DNA of 8,151 nucleotides, taken from positions 1 to 8,151 of the forward strand of contig JAJZEH010000086.1 in assembly GCA_021805725.1 (NCBI GenBank), written 5' to 3'. This document shows, one piece after another, positions 1-7,247 of the stretch. Every line of letters starts with the position of its first letter. Positions within the stretch are counted from its first letter, which is position 1. This DNA is from Pseudomonadota bacterium (GTDB lineage: Bacteria > Pseudomonadota > Gammaproteobacteria > Burkholderiales > Ferrovaceae). The notes below the pieces were generated by a model. It was not told where the DNA came from and did no database searches. It saw only the letters and a list, made by a program, of their open reading frames with translations. Position numbers and translations under genes: made by a program.

Positions 1-667
1 TGGCTTTCCCAGTGGCATCACCGCCCATGACGCCCCCTTTTTTGAGGGCCACAGCCTGATCCGACTTGGCGATGAGCCATCCGGGGCGATGCCCTGGCGC
101 CCCTAGTTCGCGCCAGGCCACGGCCCACTCGCCCATGCGCATTTCGCCGTCGATGCGCGGCACGGGGTGCCGGGCCTGGAGCGCTTCGAGTTCACGAAGC
201 AACGGCTCAATGGTGGCCTCGTCCTCGATGTCCAACAGCAGGTCGAGATCACTGTCCGGATTGAGGCAGGGCTGGGGGGAAAAGTATTGCAGGGCAAGCG
301 ACCCATACACCCGGATGTCGATGCTGTGGCACCGGCTCAAGTCCTGCAGGGCCTGCAGGGTAGGCTGCCAGGCGGGCGGCGCGTGGGCCTGCACGGCCGC
401 GAGGGAGAGGGGCGGCATGGCACGCAACACGGCATCCGGAGCCACCGTCACGCCCACCCGCTGGCGCGGCCCCGGCACGGGACGGGTGACCCCCAGGCGC
501 AATTCGCCGGGCACGGGGCTGCGCGCCACCACCAGCGGGCGACCGCTGGCCACCCAGGCCTGTAAAAAAGTACGATCCGGTGCGCTGACCCCGGCATCTG
601 TCCGCACGGCATCCGGTTTAAGCCAGGCCCAATGGTGGCGCCGCAATGTTGCGCTAGCCGTGCCCAT
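1..667 (-). CDS. mdcG: MdcG, phosphoribosyl-dephospho-CoA transferase (holo-ACP synthase of malonate decarboxylase), 3' end cut by window edge
   Basis: MdcG is a nucleotidyltransferase that moves the 2'-(5''-triphosphoribosyl)-3'-dephospho-CoA group onto the serine of the carrier protein MdcC, turning apo- into holo-decarboxylase. I translated the minus strand by hand from ATG 667 and got 222 open codons to the left edge with no stop. Visible motifs are the nucleotidyltransferase signature YGS (residues 121-123) followed by DSDLDLLL (138-145), with Asp140 and Asp142 as likely metal ligands, then IDGEMRMGEWAVAWREL (172-188) and WLIAKSDQAVAL (197-208), all in the order expected for MdcG. The start overlaps the end of mdcE by 14 bases. 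A GAGG lies 6 bases upstream of the ATG, inside mdcE. Family members, from memory, are a little over 200 residues, so the stop should be near, but it is not in the window. The identity is firm; the C-terminus is unknown. Confidence 0.88.
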   Translation of the reverse strand, partial: MGTASATLRRHHWAWLKPDAVRTDAGVSAPDRTFLQAWVASGRPLVVARSPVPGELRLGVTRPVPGPRQRVGVTVAPDAVLRAMPPLSLAAVQAHAPPAWQPTLQALQDLSRCHSIDIRVYGSLALQYFSPQPCLNPDSDLDLLLDIEDEATIEPLLRELEALQARHPVPRIDGEMRMGEWAVAWRELGAPGHRPGWLIAKSDQAVALKKGGVMGGDATGKA

Positions 668-1385
668 ACAGCACCTCTTGGGCCACGGAAGCCGCAAGCT
701 TGCGCCCGCCGCGTTCGGCCCCAAGGCGTGCCCGATCATCCTCGTGGCTGCCCTGCAGCAGCGCCTGCAATTGCGCCGCCCAGTCCTCTGCCCCGGTCCA
801 GAGCGCATGAATGCCACCCATGCGCCAGTAATTGTCCGCTCCGGGTGCAAACACGGGAGAGGCGCCGGCCAGCTCTGTGAGGCGCTCGAAGGGTATGCGT
901 GTGATGCGCGCCATGGCGCGCAGGTCCATCACGCGCACCTCGGCGCCGGGCAGGGCCACAATGACATCCGCCAGCAGCCCGAAGGCCAGGAAGCCGCCAG
1001 AGACGGCCTCGCCATCGATGAGGGTTACCAGCCGGTGCCCCGAGTTTCGCGCCAGATTGACGCAGCGGGCAAGGTGGGCAAAATAACCGTTGAGCCCCAG
1101 GAGTTCTTCGCGCCGCGACAGTGCCTGCCCCTGCGTGTCGGCAATAAAAACGATAGGGCGGGGATGGTTGCCGTCTTCGGCGACGACCCGCAGCACGGCA
1201 GCGGACAGAGCGAGCGCAATGCGCGTGTCGATGGCCGCATGCGCTGTGGTGCCGATCACATGAACCCGTCCCGTAGCGGTCTGTCCCCAGCCGCACAGCA
1301 CCTGCCCCACCTCACTGACCGCATGGCCTGCGGGGAACAGGCGATCCAGCAGTGCCTTCTTGCTCACGTTCACGTTCATGCTCAT
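654..1385 (-). CDS. mdcE: MdcE, malonate decarboxylase gamma subunit
   Basis: MdcE is the second half of the carboxyltransferase-like pair that decarboxylates malonyl-S-MdcC to acetyl-S-MdcC in the cytoplasm, acting with MdcD. The 243-residue protein has a crotonase/carboxyltransferase fold signature: DTQGQALSRREELLG (residues 83-97), ARNSGH (112-117), EAVSGGF (126-132), then AMARITRIPFERL and, further on, PVFAPGADNYWRMGG, which are typical of MdcE. The ATG at 1385 overlaps the mdcD stop in an ATGA, so translation is probably coupled. GGAGG lies 10 bases before this ATG. A second ATG two codons later (1379) has GGGAG 8 bases upstream and is a reasonable alternative start. The gene ends in TAG at 654-656, inside the start of mdcG. 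The much longer open frame back to 1466 runs into mdcD and is not used. Confidence 0.93.
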   Translation of the reverse strand: MSMNVNVSKKALLDRLFPAGHAVSEVGQVLCGWGQTATGRVHVIGTTAHAAIDTRIALALSAAVLRVVAEDGNHPRPIVFIADTQGQALSRREELLGLNGYFAHLARCVNLARNSGHRLVTLIDGEAVSGGFLAFGLLADVIVALPGAEVRVMDLRAMARITRIPFERLTELAGASPVFAPGADNYWRMGGIHALWTGAEDWAAQLQALLQGSHEDDRARLGAERGGRKLAASVAQEVLYGHG

Positions 1386-2284
1386 CGCTCCCGCGCCTCC
1401 AGGCAACGGTTGAATTCTGCCGGGTCCATCAGGGCGACTTCCTCGCCCAGTCCCATTTGCTGCCACACCTGTTGTCCGTCGCGAATGCCAGGGTCAAGGG
1501 TTGCACGCGCCTCGAGACGCCGCTGCGCTGCTTCGAGGGTTTGCAGAGCATCTGGGGACAGACCCTGCTGGCGGGGTCTGTCCCCCATCGTTTTTGCGGC
1601 GGCGGCACGAAACGCGGGGATGTCGTCGTCCAGCAGCATGGTGGCCTCTCCCAGCGTGCGCCGGATCTTGCCGCCGGTGATCCGCCACACCAGTGCGCGA
1701 TCACGCGAATCAAACTCCTCCACACCCTTCACCGTCTCGATCACTTCCGGGCCCGACAGGCCGAGCCGCCCTTCCTCGGAAATGAGCAGGGCATCGCACA
1801 GGCGCGTCACGATGCCCATGCCGCCAAAGGCGCCGCAGGTGCCGCCCACCAGCGCAATCACCGGAATTCCGGCAGCCTGCACAGCAAACAGGGCGCGCAT
1901 GATTTCCGAGATGGCAATGAGTCCTGCATTGGCCTCGTGCAAGCGCACGCCGCCCGAATCCACGCACAGCAGCACGGCACGCGCGCGCATCTCGATTGCG
2001 CGCAACAGGGCACCGCATATTTTTGCGCCATGCACTTCACCCACGGCGCCGCCGTTGAACAGACCTTCCTGCGCGATCACGACCACCGGCTGTGCCTCGA
2101 GCAGCCCCTGCCCCACCACCACGCCGTCATCAAAGCTGACAGGAGCATCCAGCGCCGCGAGGTGCGGGCTGGTGATGCGCCGGGCAGGCCCCAGCCATTC
2201 AGTAAAGGAGCCGGCATCGAGCAACCCCTGCACGCGCAGTCGCGCCGAGGCCTCGCGAAAACTTTGCGGTGGGTTCGTCATCAT
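1382..2284 (-). CDS. mdcD: MdcD, malonate decarboxylase beta subunit
   Basis: MdcD is the acyl-binding half of the decarboxylating heterodimer, related to the carboxyltransferase domain of acetyl-CoA carboxylase. It works in the cytoplasm with MdcE on malonyl-S-MdcC. The 300-residue protein shows GEVHGAKICG (82-91), CVDSGGVRLHEANAGL (107-122) and the glycine-rich GGTCGAFGGMGI (147-158), which should form the oxyanion-type site. The start is ATG 2284 in an ATGA overlap with the mdcC stop; an immediately following ATG (2281) is equally possible. No good Shine-Dalgarno sequence is seen, which fits coupled translation. Oddity: residues 234-244 (GDRPRQQGLSP) are encoded by a perfect inverted repeat, listed separately, and the protein is somewhat longer than I remember for the family, so a short insertion there is possible. 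The TGA stop at 1382-1384 overlaps the mdcE start. Confidence 0.93.
   Translation of the reverse strand: MMTNPPQSFREASARLRVQGLLDAGSFTEWLGPARRITSPHLAALDAPVSFDDGVVVGQGLLEAQPVVVIAQEGLFNGGAVGEVHGAKICGALLRAIEMRARAVLLCVDSGGVRLHEANAGLIAISEIMRALFAVQAAGIPVIALVGGTCGAFGGMGIVTRLCDALLISEEGRLGLSGPEVIETVKGVEEFDSRDRALVWRITGGKIRRTLGEATMLLDDDIPAFRAAAAKTMGDRPRQQGLSPDALQTLEAAQRRLEARATLDPGIRDGQQVWQQMGLGEEVALMDPAEFNRCLEARER
1554..1585. repeat. Perfect 12-base inverted repeat inside mdcD
   Basis: GGGGACAGACCC (1554-1565) and GGGTCTGTCCCC (1574-1585) are exact reverse complements separated by 8 bases. The repeat is read in frame in mdcD as residues 234-244 between the catalytic core and a C-terminal helical stretch. 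The GGGGACAGAC / GTCTGTCCCC pair resembles the palindromic REP-type elements common in beta- and gammaproteobacteria; that comparison is from memory and not tested. No second copy is seen in this window. Confidence 0.75.
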
Positions 2285-2592
2285 GAACTGCGCAGGCTTT
2301 GGTACGCCTGGTCCAGGCGCAGGCTGACCACGGCCGGGGTGGCCCCTGCGTCGTGTATGGAAAAGGTGAGGCCCCCCACGGGATGGCGTGTGGCGAAGTC
2401 GCGCAACACGGCCTGCCACACTTCTGAAAACCCGTGGGCCGCCGTCTGCACTTCGAATACGCAGCGGGCCGCATCGGGTCCTGGTTCCACCAGCACTTCC
2501 AGGTTGCCGGAGGAGACGACGCCGTGCAACAGCGTCTGGGGGAAGAGCGTGTCGTCCTGAAGCGAGGGTAGTTCGAGGTGCAGGGTTTCCAT
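2281..2592 (-). CDS. mdcC: MdcC, malonate decarboxylase acyl carrier protein (delta subunit)
   Basis: MdcC is the small acyl carrier of malonate decarboxylase. A serine carries the 2'-(5''-triphosphoribosyl)-3'-dephospho-CoA arm, which holds the acetyl and malonyl groups as thioesters. The 103-residue protein has the size of the family. The probable attachment site is Ser28 in GVVSSGNLEVLVEPG (residues 24-38), matching the SGDLEVL-type motif of known MdcC proteins but with Asn where I expect Asp. The next serine, Ser27, is an alternative. The rest contains HGFSEVWQAVLRDF and a C-terminal SLRLDQAYQSLRSS. The ATG at 2592 is 24 bases after the mdcA stop and has a CAGG about 8 bases upstream. Its TGA stop overlaps the mdcD start. 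It must be made in balance with MdcA, MdcD and MdcE, and the tight spacing fits that. Confidence 0.92.
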   Translation of the reverse strand: METLHLELPSLQDDTLFPQTLLHGVVSSGNLEVLVEPGPDAARCVFEVQTAAHGFSEVWQAVLRDFATRHPVGGLTFSIHDAGATPAVVSLRLDQAYQSLRSS

Positions 2593-2616
2593 GGCAGTGA
2601 CCTGAAGGCGTATCGG

Positions 2617-4275
2617 TTACCAGTTGCGGAATTGTTTGGGCGGCTGGTACAGACCGCCTGAGGCGCGCACCAGATCCTTGATGGAGCGTGCCGCCAGAAG
2701 ATCACGCGTGGCATCGCGCACGTCTATGCCCAGATCTGCCGGACGGCGGATGACGCCGCGATCGCGCAGGTTTTCCACCAGAATCTGATCGCGCGCGCGG
2801 CCCACTGGCGTGTAGCCCGCCACGCCGCGAATGGCCTGCGCCCGTTCTTCGGGCGAACGGCACAGCAACAGGTTGGCAATGCCTTCCTCGGTCACCACAT
2901 GGCTGACGTCGTCGCCGTAGATCATGATGGGGGGCAAGTCCATGCCCATGTCTTCCATGAGCTGCCAGGCATCCAGGCGCTCCACGAACGTGGGGTGATG
3001 GGGCTCACGCCAGGTCTCTACGGTCTGCACCACCAGCTTCTGCCCACGCACCTGTGTGCCGCTTCCGCTGCGCTCGCGCCCGGCCTTGAGCCAGGCAGGG
3101 CTGGCATGGCGCCGTCCGCGGGCGTCCGAGCCCATGTTGGGCGCGCCGCCAAACCCCGTGATGCGCCCCAGCGTTGCGGTGGAGCTGTTGCCGGCAAGAT
3201 CCATCTGCAGGGTGGAACCGATGAACATGTCGCAGGCATACAGCCCCGCGGTCTGGCAAAAGGCCCGATTGGAGCGCAGGCTGCCGTCGGCCCCGGTAAA
3301 AAACACGTCGGGGCGCGCGGCCACGTAGGCCTCCATGCCCACTTCCGAACCGAAGGAATGCACCCGTTCCACGAAGCCCGCCTCGATGGCAGGAATCAGC
3401 GTGGGATGTGGATTGAGCGCCCAGTGGCGCGCCACCCGGCCCTTCAATCCCAGGCTTGCGCCATAGGTGGGCAGCAGCAGCTCGATGGCCGCGGTGTCAA
3501 AGCCGATGCCATGGTTCAAGCGCTCCACGCCGTATTCGGCATAGATGCCCTTGATGGCCATCATGGCCATCAGCACCTGGATTTCGGTGATGTGGCGCGG
3601 ATCGCGGGTGAAGAGGGGCTCGATGTGGTTGGGGCTGGGCGCCACCACGAAAAAATCCACCCAGCCCGCCGGAATATCCACTCGCGGCAGGTGTTCGACG
3701 CGTTCATTGACCTGGGCGATGACGATGCCGCTCTTGAATGCGGTGGCCTCCACAATGACCGGCGTGTCTTCGGTATTGGGGCCCAGATAAAGGTTGCCCT
3801 CGGCATCAGCCGCCTGCGCCGCGATCAGGCAAACCTGCGGTGTCAGGTCGATGAAATAGCGGCCGAACAGTTCCAGGTAGGTGTGGATGGCGCCGATCTC
3901 GATGCTGCGCGATTGCACCAGTCTGGCCAGGCGGTGCGCCTGGGGGCCCGCAAAGGAAAAATCGAGGCGCCGCGCAATGCCCTTTTCAAACAGCTCCATG
4001 TGTGAGGGCAGGGCCAGCACCGACTGCACCAGATGCAGATCATGCACGCGCTGGGGAGAACAGGCCGCCAGCGACTCTGAGAGGAAGTCCGCCTGCTTCT
4101 GGTTATTGCCCTCGAGGCACACGCGGTCGCCGGGTTCCAGCAGGGCTTCGAGCAGGGACACCATGTCGGCTGGCGCCACCGCCTTGTCCCGTGCAAAGGG
4201 CACGCTACGCTGCAGGCGGGCCTGGCGGCGCTGCGCTTCCTGATTCCAGACACGATGGGGTTGGGGGGCGTTCAT
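2617..4275 (-). CDS. mdcA: MdcA, malonate decarboxylase alpha subunit (acetyl-S-ACP:malonate ACP transferase)
   Basis: MdcA exchanges acetate for malonate on the carrier protein: acetyl-S-MdcC plus malonate gives malonyl-S-MdcC plus acetate. It is a CoA-transferase-like enzyme acting in the cytoplasm within the decarboxylase complex. The 552-residue length is normal for the family. Recognisable conserved stretches are EGNNQKQADFL (55-65), PNTEDTPVIVEATAFKSG (166-183), GVERLNHGIGFDTAAIELLLP (249-269), SFGSEVGMEAY (307-317) and the glycine-rich RITGFGGAPNMGSDARGR (371-388). The ATG at 4275 lies 6 bases past the dctM stop, and AGGA overlapping that stop is a well-placed ribosome binding site. 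It is the first decarboxylase gene of the operon and directly follows the transporter genes. Confidence 0.96.
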   Translation of the reverse strand: MNAPQPHRVWNQEAQRRQARLQRSVPFARDKAVAPADMVSLLEALLEPGDRVCLEGNNQKQADFLSESLAACSPQRVHDLHLVQSVLALPSHMELFEKGIARRLDFSFAGPQAHRLARLVQSRSIEIGAIHTYLELFGRYFIDLTPQVCLIAAQAADAEGNLYLGPNTEDTPVIVEATAFKSGIVIAQVNERVEHLPRVDIPAGWVDFFVVAPSPNHIEPLFTRDPRHITEIQVLMAMMAIKGIYAEYGVERLNHGIGFDTAAIELLLPTYGASLGLKGRVARHWALNPHPTLIPAIEAGFVERVHSFGSEVGMEAYVAARPDVFFTGADGSLRSNRAFCQTAGLYACDMFIGSTLQMDLAGNSSTATLGRITGFGGAPNMGSDARGRRHASPAWLKAGRERSGSGTQVRGQKLVVQTVETWREPHHPTFVERLDAWQLMEDMGMDLPPIMIYGDDVSHVVTEEGIANLLLCRSPEERAQAIRGVAGYTPVGRARDQILVENLRDRGVIRRPADLGIDVRDATRDLLAARSIKDLVRASGGLYQPPKQFRNW

Positions 4276-4281
4276 GGCGTC

Positions 4282-5634
4282 CTAAATTTTCGGGCCCAGC
4301 GCCCAGTCGGGAAAGGCCGTGACAATGCCCGGAAAGAGCGAGAGCAACACCACAGCCAGAATCATCAACAGCACAAAGGGCAGCACGCCCCACACCACCG
4401 CCTTGAGCGGAATATCCGGGGCCACGTTGCGGATCACGAAAATGTTGAGCCCCACCGGCGGATGGATGAGCCCCATTTCCATGACGATGGTCATCAACAC
4501 GCCAAACCAGATGAGGTCAAAACCGGCCGCCTTGAGCGGGGGCAGGATGATGGGGGCGGTCATGAGAATGATGGATACCGGTGGCAGAAAAAATCCCAGC
4601 ACCACCACGAACAGCAGGATGGCGGACAGCAGCAACCATTTGGAGAGCGTCAGCGAGACGATCCATTCAGCCGCATGCTGGCTGATCTGCAGGTAACTCA
4701 TCACATAGGAATACAGCAGCGACATGCCGATGATGAACATCAGCATGGTGGACTCCTTGAGGGTGGAGGCGATGATGGGCGAGAGCTGGCGCGGGCGCCA
4801 CACCCCGTAAATGATGGCAATCAGCAGCAGTGCCAGCAGCCCACCAAGTCCCGCCGTTTCGGAAGGCGTGGCAAAGCCGCCGTAGAGCGCCACCATGACC
4901 CCGGTGAGCAGCGTCACGAAGGGCAACACGCGCGAGATCAGGGCGATCTTCTCGCGCCAGCTCAGCGCATTTTTGTCGAGGTAGGCCGAACGGACGCCAC
5001 CGGATTCGTACACCTGCACCGCAGCGCGATATTCGCGCTTGAAATTCCAGGCGGCATAGAGAGAGAACAGGGTCACCAGCAACAACCCGGGACCCAGGGC
5101 AGCGAGAAACAGGCGACCCAGCGAGACCTCGGCCGCCACGGAAAACAGGATCATGGTGATGGAAGGCGGCAGGAGAATGCCCAGCGTACCCCCGGCAGCG
5201 ATGATGCCGGCGGCAAAACCCGGCGAGTAACCGCGCGCGCGCATCTCGGGAATGCCCGCACTGCCAATGGCCGAGCAGGTGGCCGGGCTCGAACCTGCCA
5301 TGGCGGCAAACAACGCGCAGGCCAGCACGTTGGCAATGCCCAGTCCACCCGGGATGCGTCCCATCCAGGCATGGATGGCCGCGTAGAGATCGGAGCCCGC
5401 ACGCGACTTGCCGATGGCCGCCCCCTTGAGGATGAACAGGGGAATGGAGAGCAGCGTGATGCTGGACATTTCCTCGTAGACATTCTGGGTGACGGTATCC
5501 AGCGCCGAATGCGGCATGAAGCCATACATGAAGACCACGGCGATGGTGCCCAGCGCAAAGGCGATGGGCATGCCGGTAAACATGAGGAGCAGCGTGCCCA
5601 CGCCATAGAGCACGCTCACCCATTCGTTGCTCAT
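4282..5634 (-). CDS. dctM: TRAP transporter large permease subunit (DctM/MatM type), probably for malonate
   Basis: This is the large membrane subunit of a TRAP transporter, which moves the substrate across the inner membrane with an ion gradient. The 450-residue protein is hydrophobic throughout, with about a dozen membrane segments. It has the DctM signatures: MAGSSPATCSAIGSAGIPEM (112-131) with the GSS at 114-116, the following GY..GFAAGI, and GILLPPSI (152-159), repeated in spirit as GFFLPPVSIIL in the second half. ATG 5634 was chosen because it sits in an ATGA overlap with the dctQ stop and a GGGGGAGG lies just before it; the open frame upstream of it lies within dctQ. The C-terminus (WALGPKI) is 6 bases from mdcA. 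Malonate as substrate is inferred from the neighbours; MatPQM of Sinorhizobium is a known malonate TRAP system. Confidence 0.94.
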   Translation of the reverse strand: MSNEWVSVLYGVGTLLLMFTGMPIAFALGTIAVVFMYGFMPHSALDTVTQNVYEEMSSITLLSIPLFILKGAAIGKSRAGSDLYAAIHAWMGRIPGGLGIANVLACALFAAMAGSSPATCSAIGSAGIPEMRARGYSPGFAAGIIAAGGTLGILLPPSITMILFSVAAEVSLGRLFLAALGPGLLLVTLFSLYAAWNFKREYRAAVQVYESGGVRSAYLDKNALSWREKIALISRVLPFVTLLTGVMVALYGGFATPSETAGLGGLLALLLIAIIYGVWRPRQLSPIIASTLKESTMLMFIIGMSLLYSYVMSYLQISQHAAEWIVSLTLSKWLLLSAILLFVVVLGFFLPPVSIILMTAPIILPPLKAAGFDLIWFGVLMTIVMEMGLIHPPVGLNIFVIRNVAPDIPLKAVVWGVLPFVLLMILAVVLLSLFPGIVTAFPDWALGPKI

Positions 5635-6203
5635 GCCTCCCCCCGGGCGCGCACCGGGCCCGCCAGTACCTGGATCAGCAGCTGCAGGGACAGCAGCGTC
5701 ATGCCCACCGACATCAAGCCATAGGGAATCCACAGGGGCGGTGCCCAGGTGGAGGAAGTGGTCATGCCCTCGGCCCAGGCCTCATGCAGCAGGGTCCAGG
5801 ATTTCCAGCAAAAGAAGGCACAGAACAGCAGCGAGGTGAGGTCGCACAGCCACAGGCGCACGCGGTTGACGCCAGCGGGCAGCAAGCCCGCCACCGCCTC
5901 GATGCCGATATGCCCCCGCTGTGCCTGCACGGCTGCACCACAGGTAAAGATGGCACCCACCAACAGGAACATGGAGACTTCGTCCTGCCAGTCCGTAGGC
6001 GTGTTGAAGAGATAACGCATGACAACGCCAGCCGTCAGCACAAGACAGGCCGCGATCACCGCCACCATGGACAGCGCCACCACGAAGCGGTTGATCCGGC
6101 CCAGGACCAGTGCTGCGATGCGCAGTGGTCCGCTGTGCGGCGGATCACTCATCAGTCCGAGGGCGACGGCAGGCGTGCCGGGCAGATCCCCGCCGTGACT
6201 CAC
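5631..6203 (-). CDS. dctQ: TRAP transporter small permease subunit (DctQ/MatQ type)
   Basis: This is the small membrane subunit of the TRAP transporter, which pairs with DctM and helps dock the periplasmic binding protein. The 190-residue protein has four predicted membrane helices (about 38-62, 75-94, 116-137 and 157-182) and the family pattern DWQDEVSMFLLVGAIFTCGAAVQAQRGHIGIE (71-102). The start is a GTG at 6203 in a GTGA overlap with the dctP stop, the same coupling style as other junctions here. No strong Shine-Dalgarno sequence is visible. The first ATG in frame, at 6152 (residue 18), is an alternative that would still keep all helices. The poorly conserved first 20 residues do not settle it. 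Confidence 0.92.
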   Translation of the reverse strand: MSHGGDLPGTPAVALGLMSDPPHSGPLRIAALVLGRINRFVVALSMVAVIAACLVLTAGVVMRYLFNTPTDWQDEVSMFLLVGAIFTCGAAVQAQRGHIGIEAVAGLLPAGVNRVRLWLCDLTSLLFCAFFCWKSWTLLHEAWAEGMTTSSTWAPPLWIPYGLMSVGMTLLSLQLLIQVLAGPVRARGEA

Positions 6204-7225
6204 AAGGATTTTTCCACGGCTTTCATGAGCGCAGCACAGGAGTCACTGCGTGCCGCAAAGTCTTTCCAGGCCGTGCGCCGGGCAATGTCCTGCCAGCGGC
6301 GCACAGTAGCCTGTGACAGATCGTAAGCCTTGCCGCCTGCCTTGACGTAAACCCTGGCCACCTGGTTGTCATCCACCTTGCATGAGTCCAGCGCAAACTT
6401 CTCCATCTCGGTGCCCAGCGTCATGATGAGATTCTGTTCGTCACGACCCAGGCGCTCATAAACAACGCGTGAAATCATGAGCGGCTCGAACATGAACCAG
6501 TAGGCCTGGCCGCGCCCGGTGGTCAGCTGCTTCGCCACCTCCTCCAGGCGGAACGACATCAGGCTTGTGCTGGAGGTCATGGCCGCATCCAGCGCGCCCG
6601 TTTGCATGGCAGCATAAATTTCGTTGGAAGGCAGGTTGAGCACGGCGGCTCCCGCCTCCTTCAGTACCATATCCATTTCACGACCACCGCCGCGCACCTT
6701 CATCCCCCGGGCGTCTTCGGGCTCGATGAGGGCCTTGTTGCGACTGGCCACGCCGCCCGACTGCCAGATCCAGCTCACCAACAGTACGCCCTTGTCGGCA
6801 AGGACGTTGTAGAGCATCTTGCCCGCCTCGGAATGGCGAAAGGCGGTGCCCTTGTCGTAGTTGGTGATGATGCCGGGCATGAGGCCGATATTGGTCTCGG
6901 GCACTTCGCCACCGGCATAGTTGAGCGGCACCAGCGACATGTCGAGCGCACCCTTGCGCAGCGCGCTGAACTGGGCATTGGTCTTCATCAGCGATGAATT
7001 GGGATAGACCACAGCGGTGAGGCTGCCGTTGCTGCGCCGGGCAAGCTCCTGGGCAAAACGCCGGCAGAGCTGGTCGCGAAAATCACCTTCGGTGAGAGTG
7101 CCTCCCGGAAACTGGTGGGAAATGCGCAGTTCGGTAGCAGCGGCGGCCCAGGGAGAGAGGCCCAGCGCGCCTGCCACGGGGATAGCGGACAGTCCTTGCA
7201 GGATACGACGACGATGGTTATTCAT
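6200..7225 (-). CDS. dctP: TRAP transporter periplasmic solute-binding protein (DctP/MatP type), probably malonate-binding
   Basis: This protein should catch the carboxylate substrate in the periplasm and deliver it to DctQM. It is 341 residues long. The N-terminus is a leader with a twin-arginine look: HRRRILQGL (4-12), a hydrophobic stretch, then SPWAAAA, with cleavage likely near residue 30. The mature part begins TELRISHQFPGG. Family marks are FSALRKGALDMSLVPLNY (86-103), the carboxylate-clamping arginine in GMKVRGGG (Arg178) and the TRAP signature NEIYAAMQTGALDAAM (201-216). ATG 7225 is chosen because AGGAGG lies 7 bases upstream, the leader starts there, and longer frames cross the promoter. 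It is the first gene of the operon. Substrate is inferred from the adjoining decarboxylase genes. Confidence 0.93.
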   Translation of the reverse strand: MNNHRRRILQGLSAIPVAGALGLSPWAAAATELRISHQFPGGTLTEGDFRDQLCRRFAQELARRSNGSLTAVVYPNSSLMKTNAQFSALRKGALDMSLVPLNYAGGEVPETNIGLMPGIITNYDKGTAFRHSEAGKMLYNVLADKGVLLVSWIWQSGGVASRNKALIEPEDARGMKVRGGGREMDMVLKEAGAAVLNLPSNEIYAAMQTGALDAAMTSSTSLMSFRLEEVAKQLTTGRGQAYWFMFEPLMISRVVYERLGRDEQNLIMTLGTEMEKFALDSCKVDDNQVARVYVKAGGKAYDLSQATVRRWQDIARRTAWKDFAARSDSCAALMKAVEKSL

Positions 7226-7232
7226 GGTTGTT

Positions 7233-7238
7233 CCTCCT
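7233..7238 (-). promoter_or_regulatory. Ribosome binding site of dctP
   Basis: AGGAGG on the minus strand, 7 bases before ATG 7225. This is a full-strength Shine-Dalgarno sequence, the best in the operon, and it fixes the dctP start. Confidence 0.88.
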
Positions 7239-7247
7239 CTTGCACGC

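Noticed and set aside
1..667. Fusion of mdcG to the next gene
   Set aside because: Only about 14 residues past the usual end are visible, too few to identify another domain. It is kept as an open question on the frame, not a fusion claim.
66..2327. Long plus-strand open frame of 753 codons antisense to mdcG, mdcE and mdcD
   Set aside because: It is rich in Arg, Ser and Pro with no recognisable domain, and it lies opposite three genes with clear family motifs. High GC removes stops from this antisense frame.
2899..4005. Plus-strand open frame of 368 codons antisense to mdcA
   Set aside because: It is a shadow of mdcA, which is full length and well conserved on the other strand.
4255..5724. 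Plus-strand open frame of 489 codons antisense to dctM
   Set aside because: Its composition is dominated by Gly, His, Gln, Arg and Asp, the usual mirror of a hydrophobic membrane protein gene. It has no domain and no ribosome binding site of note.
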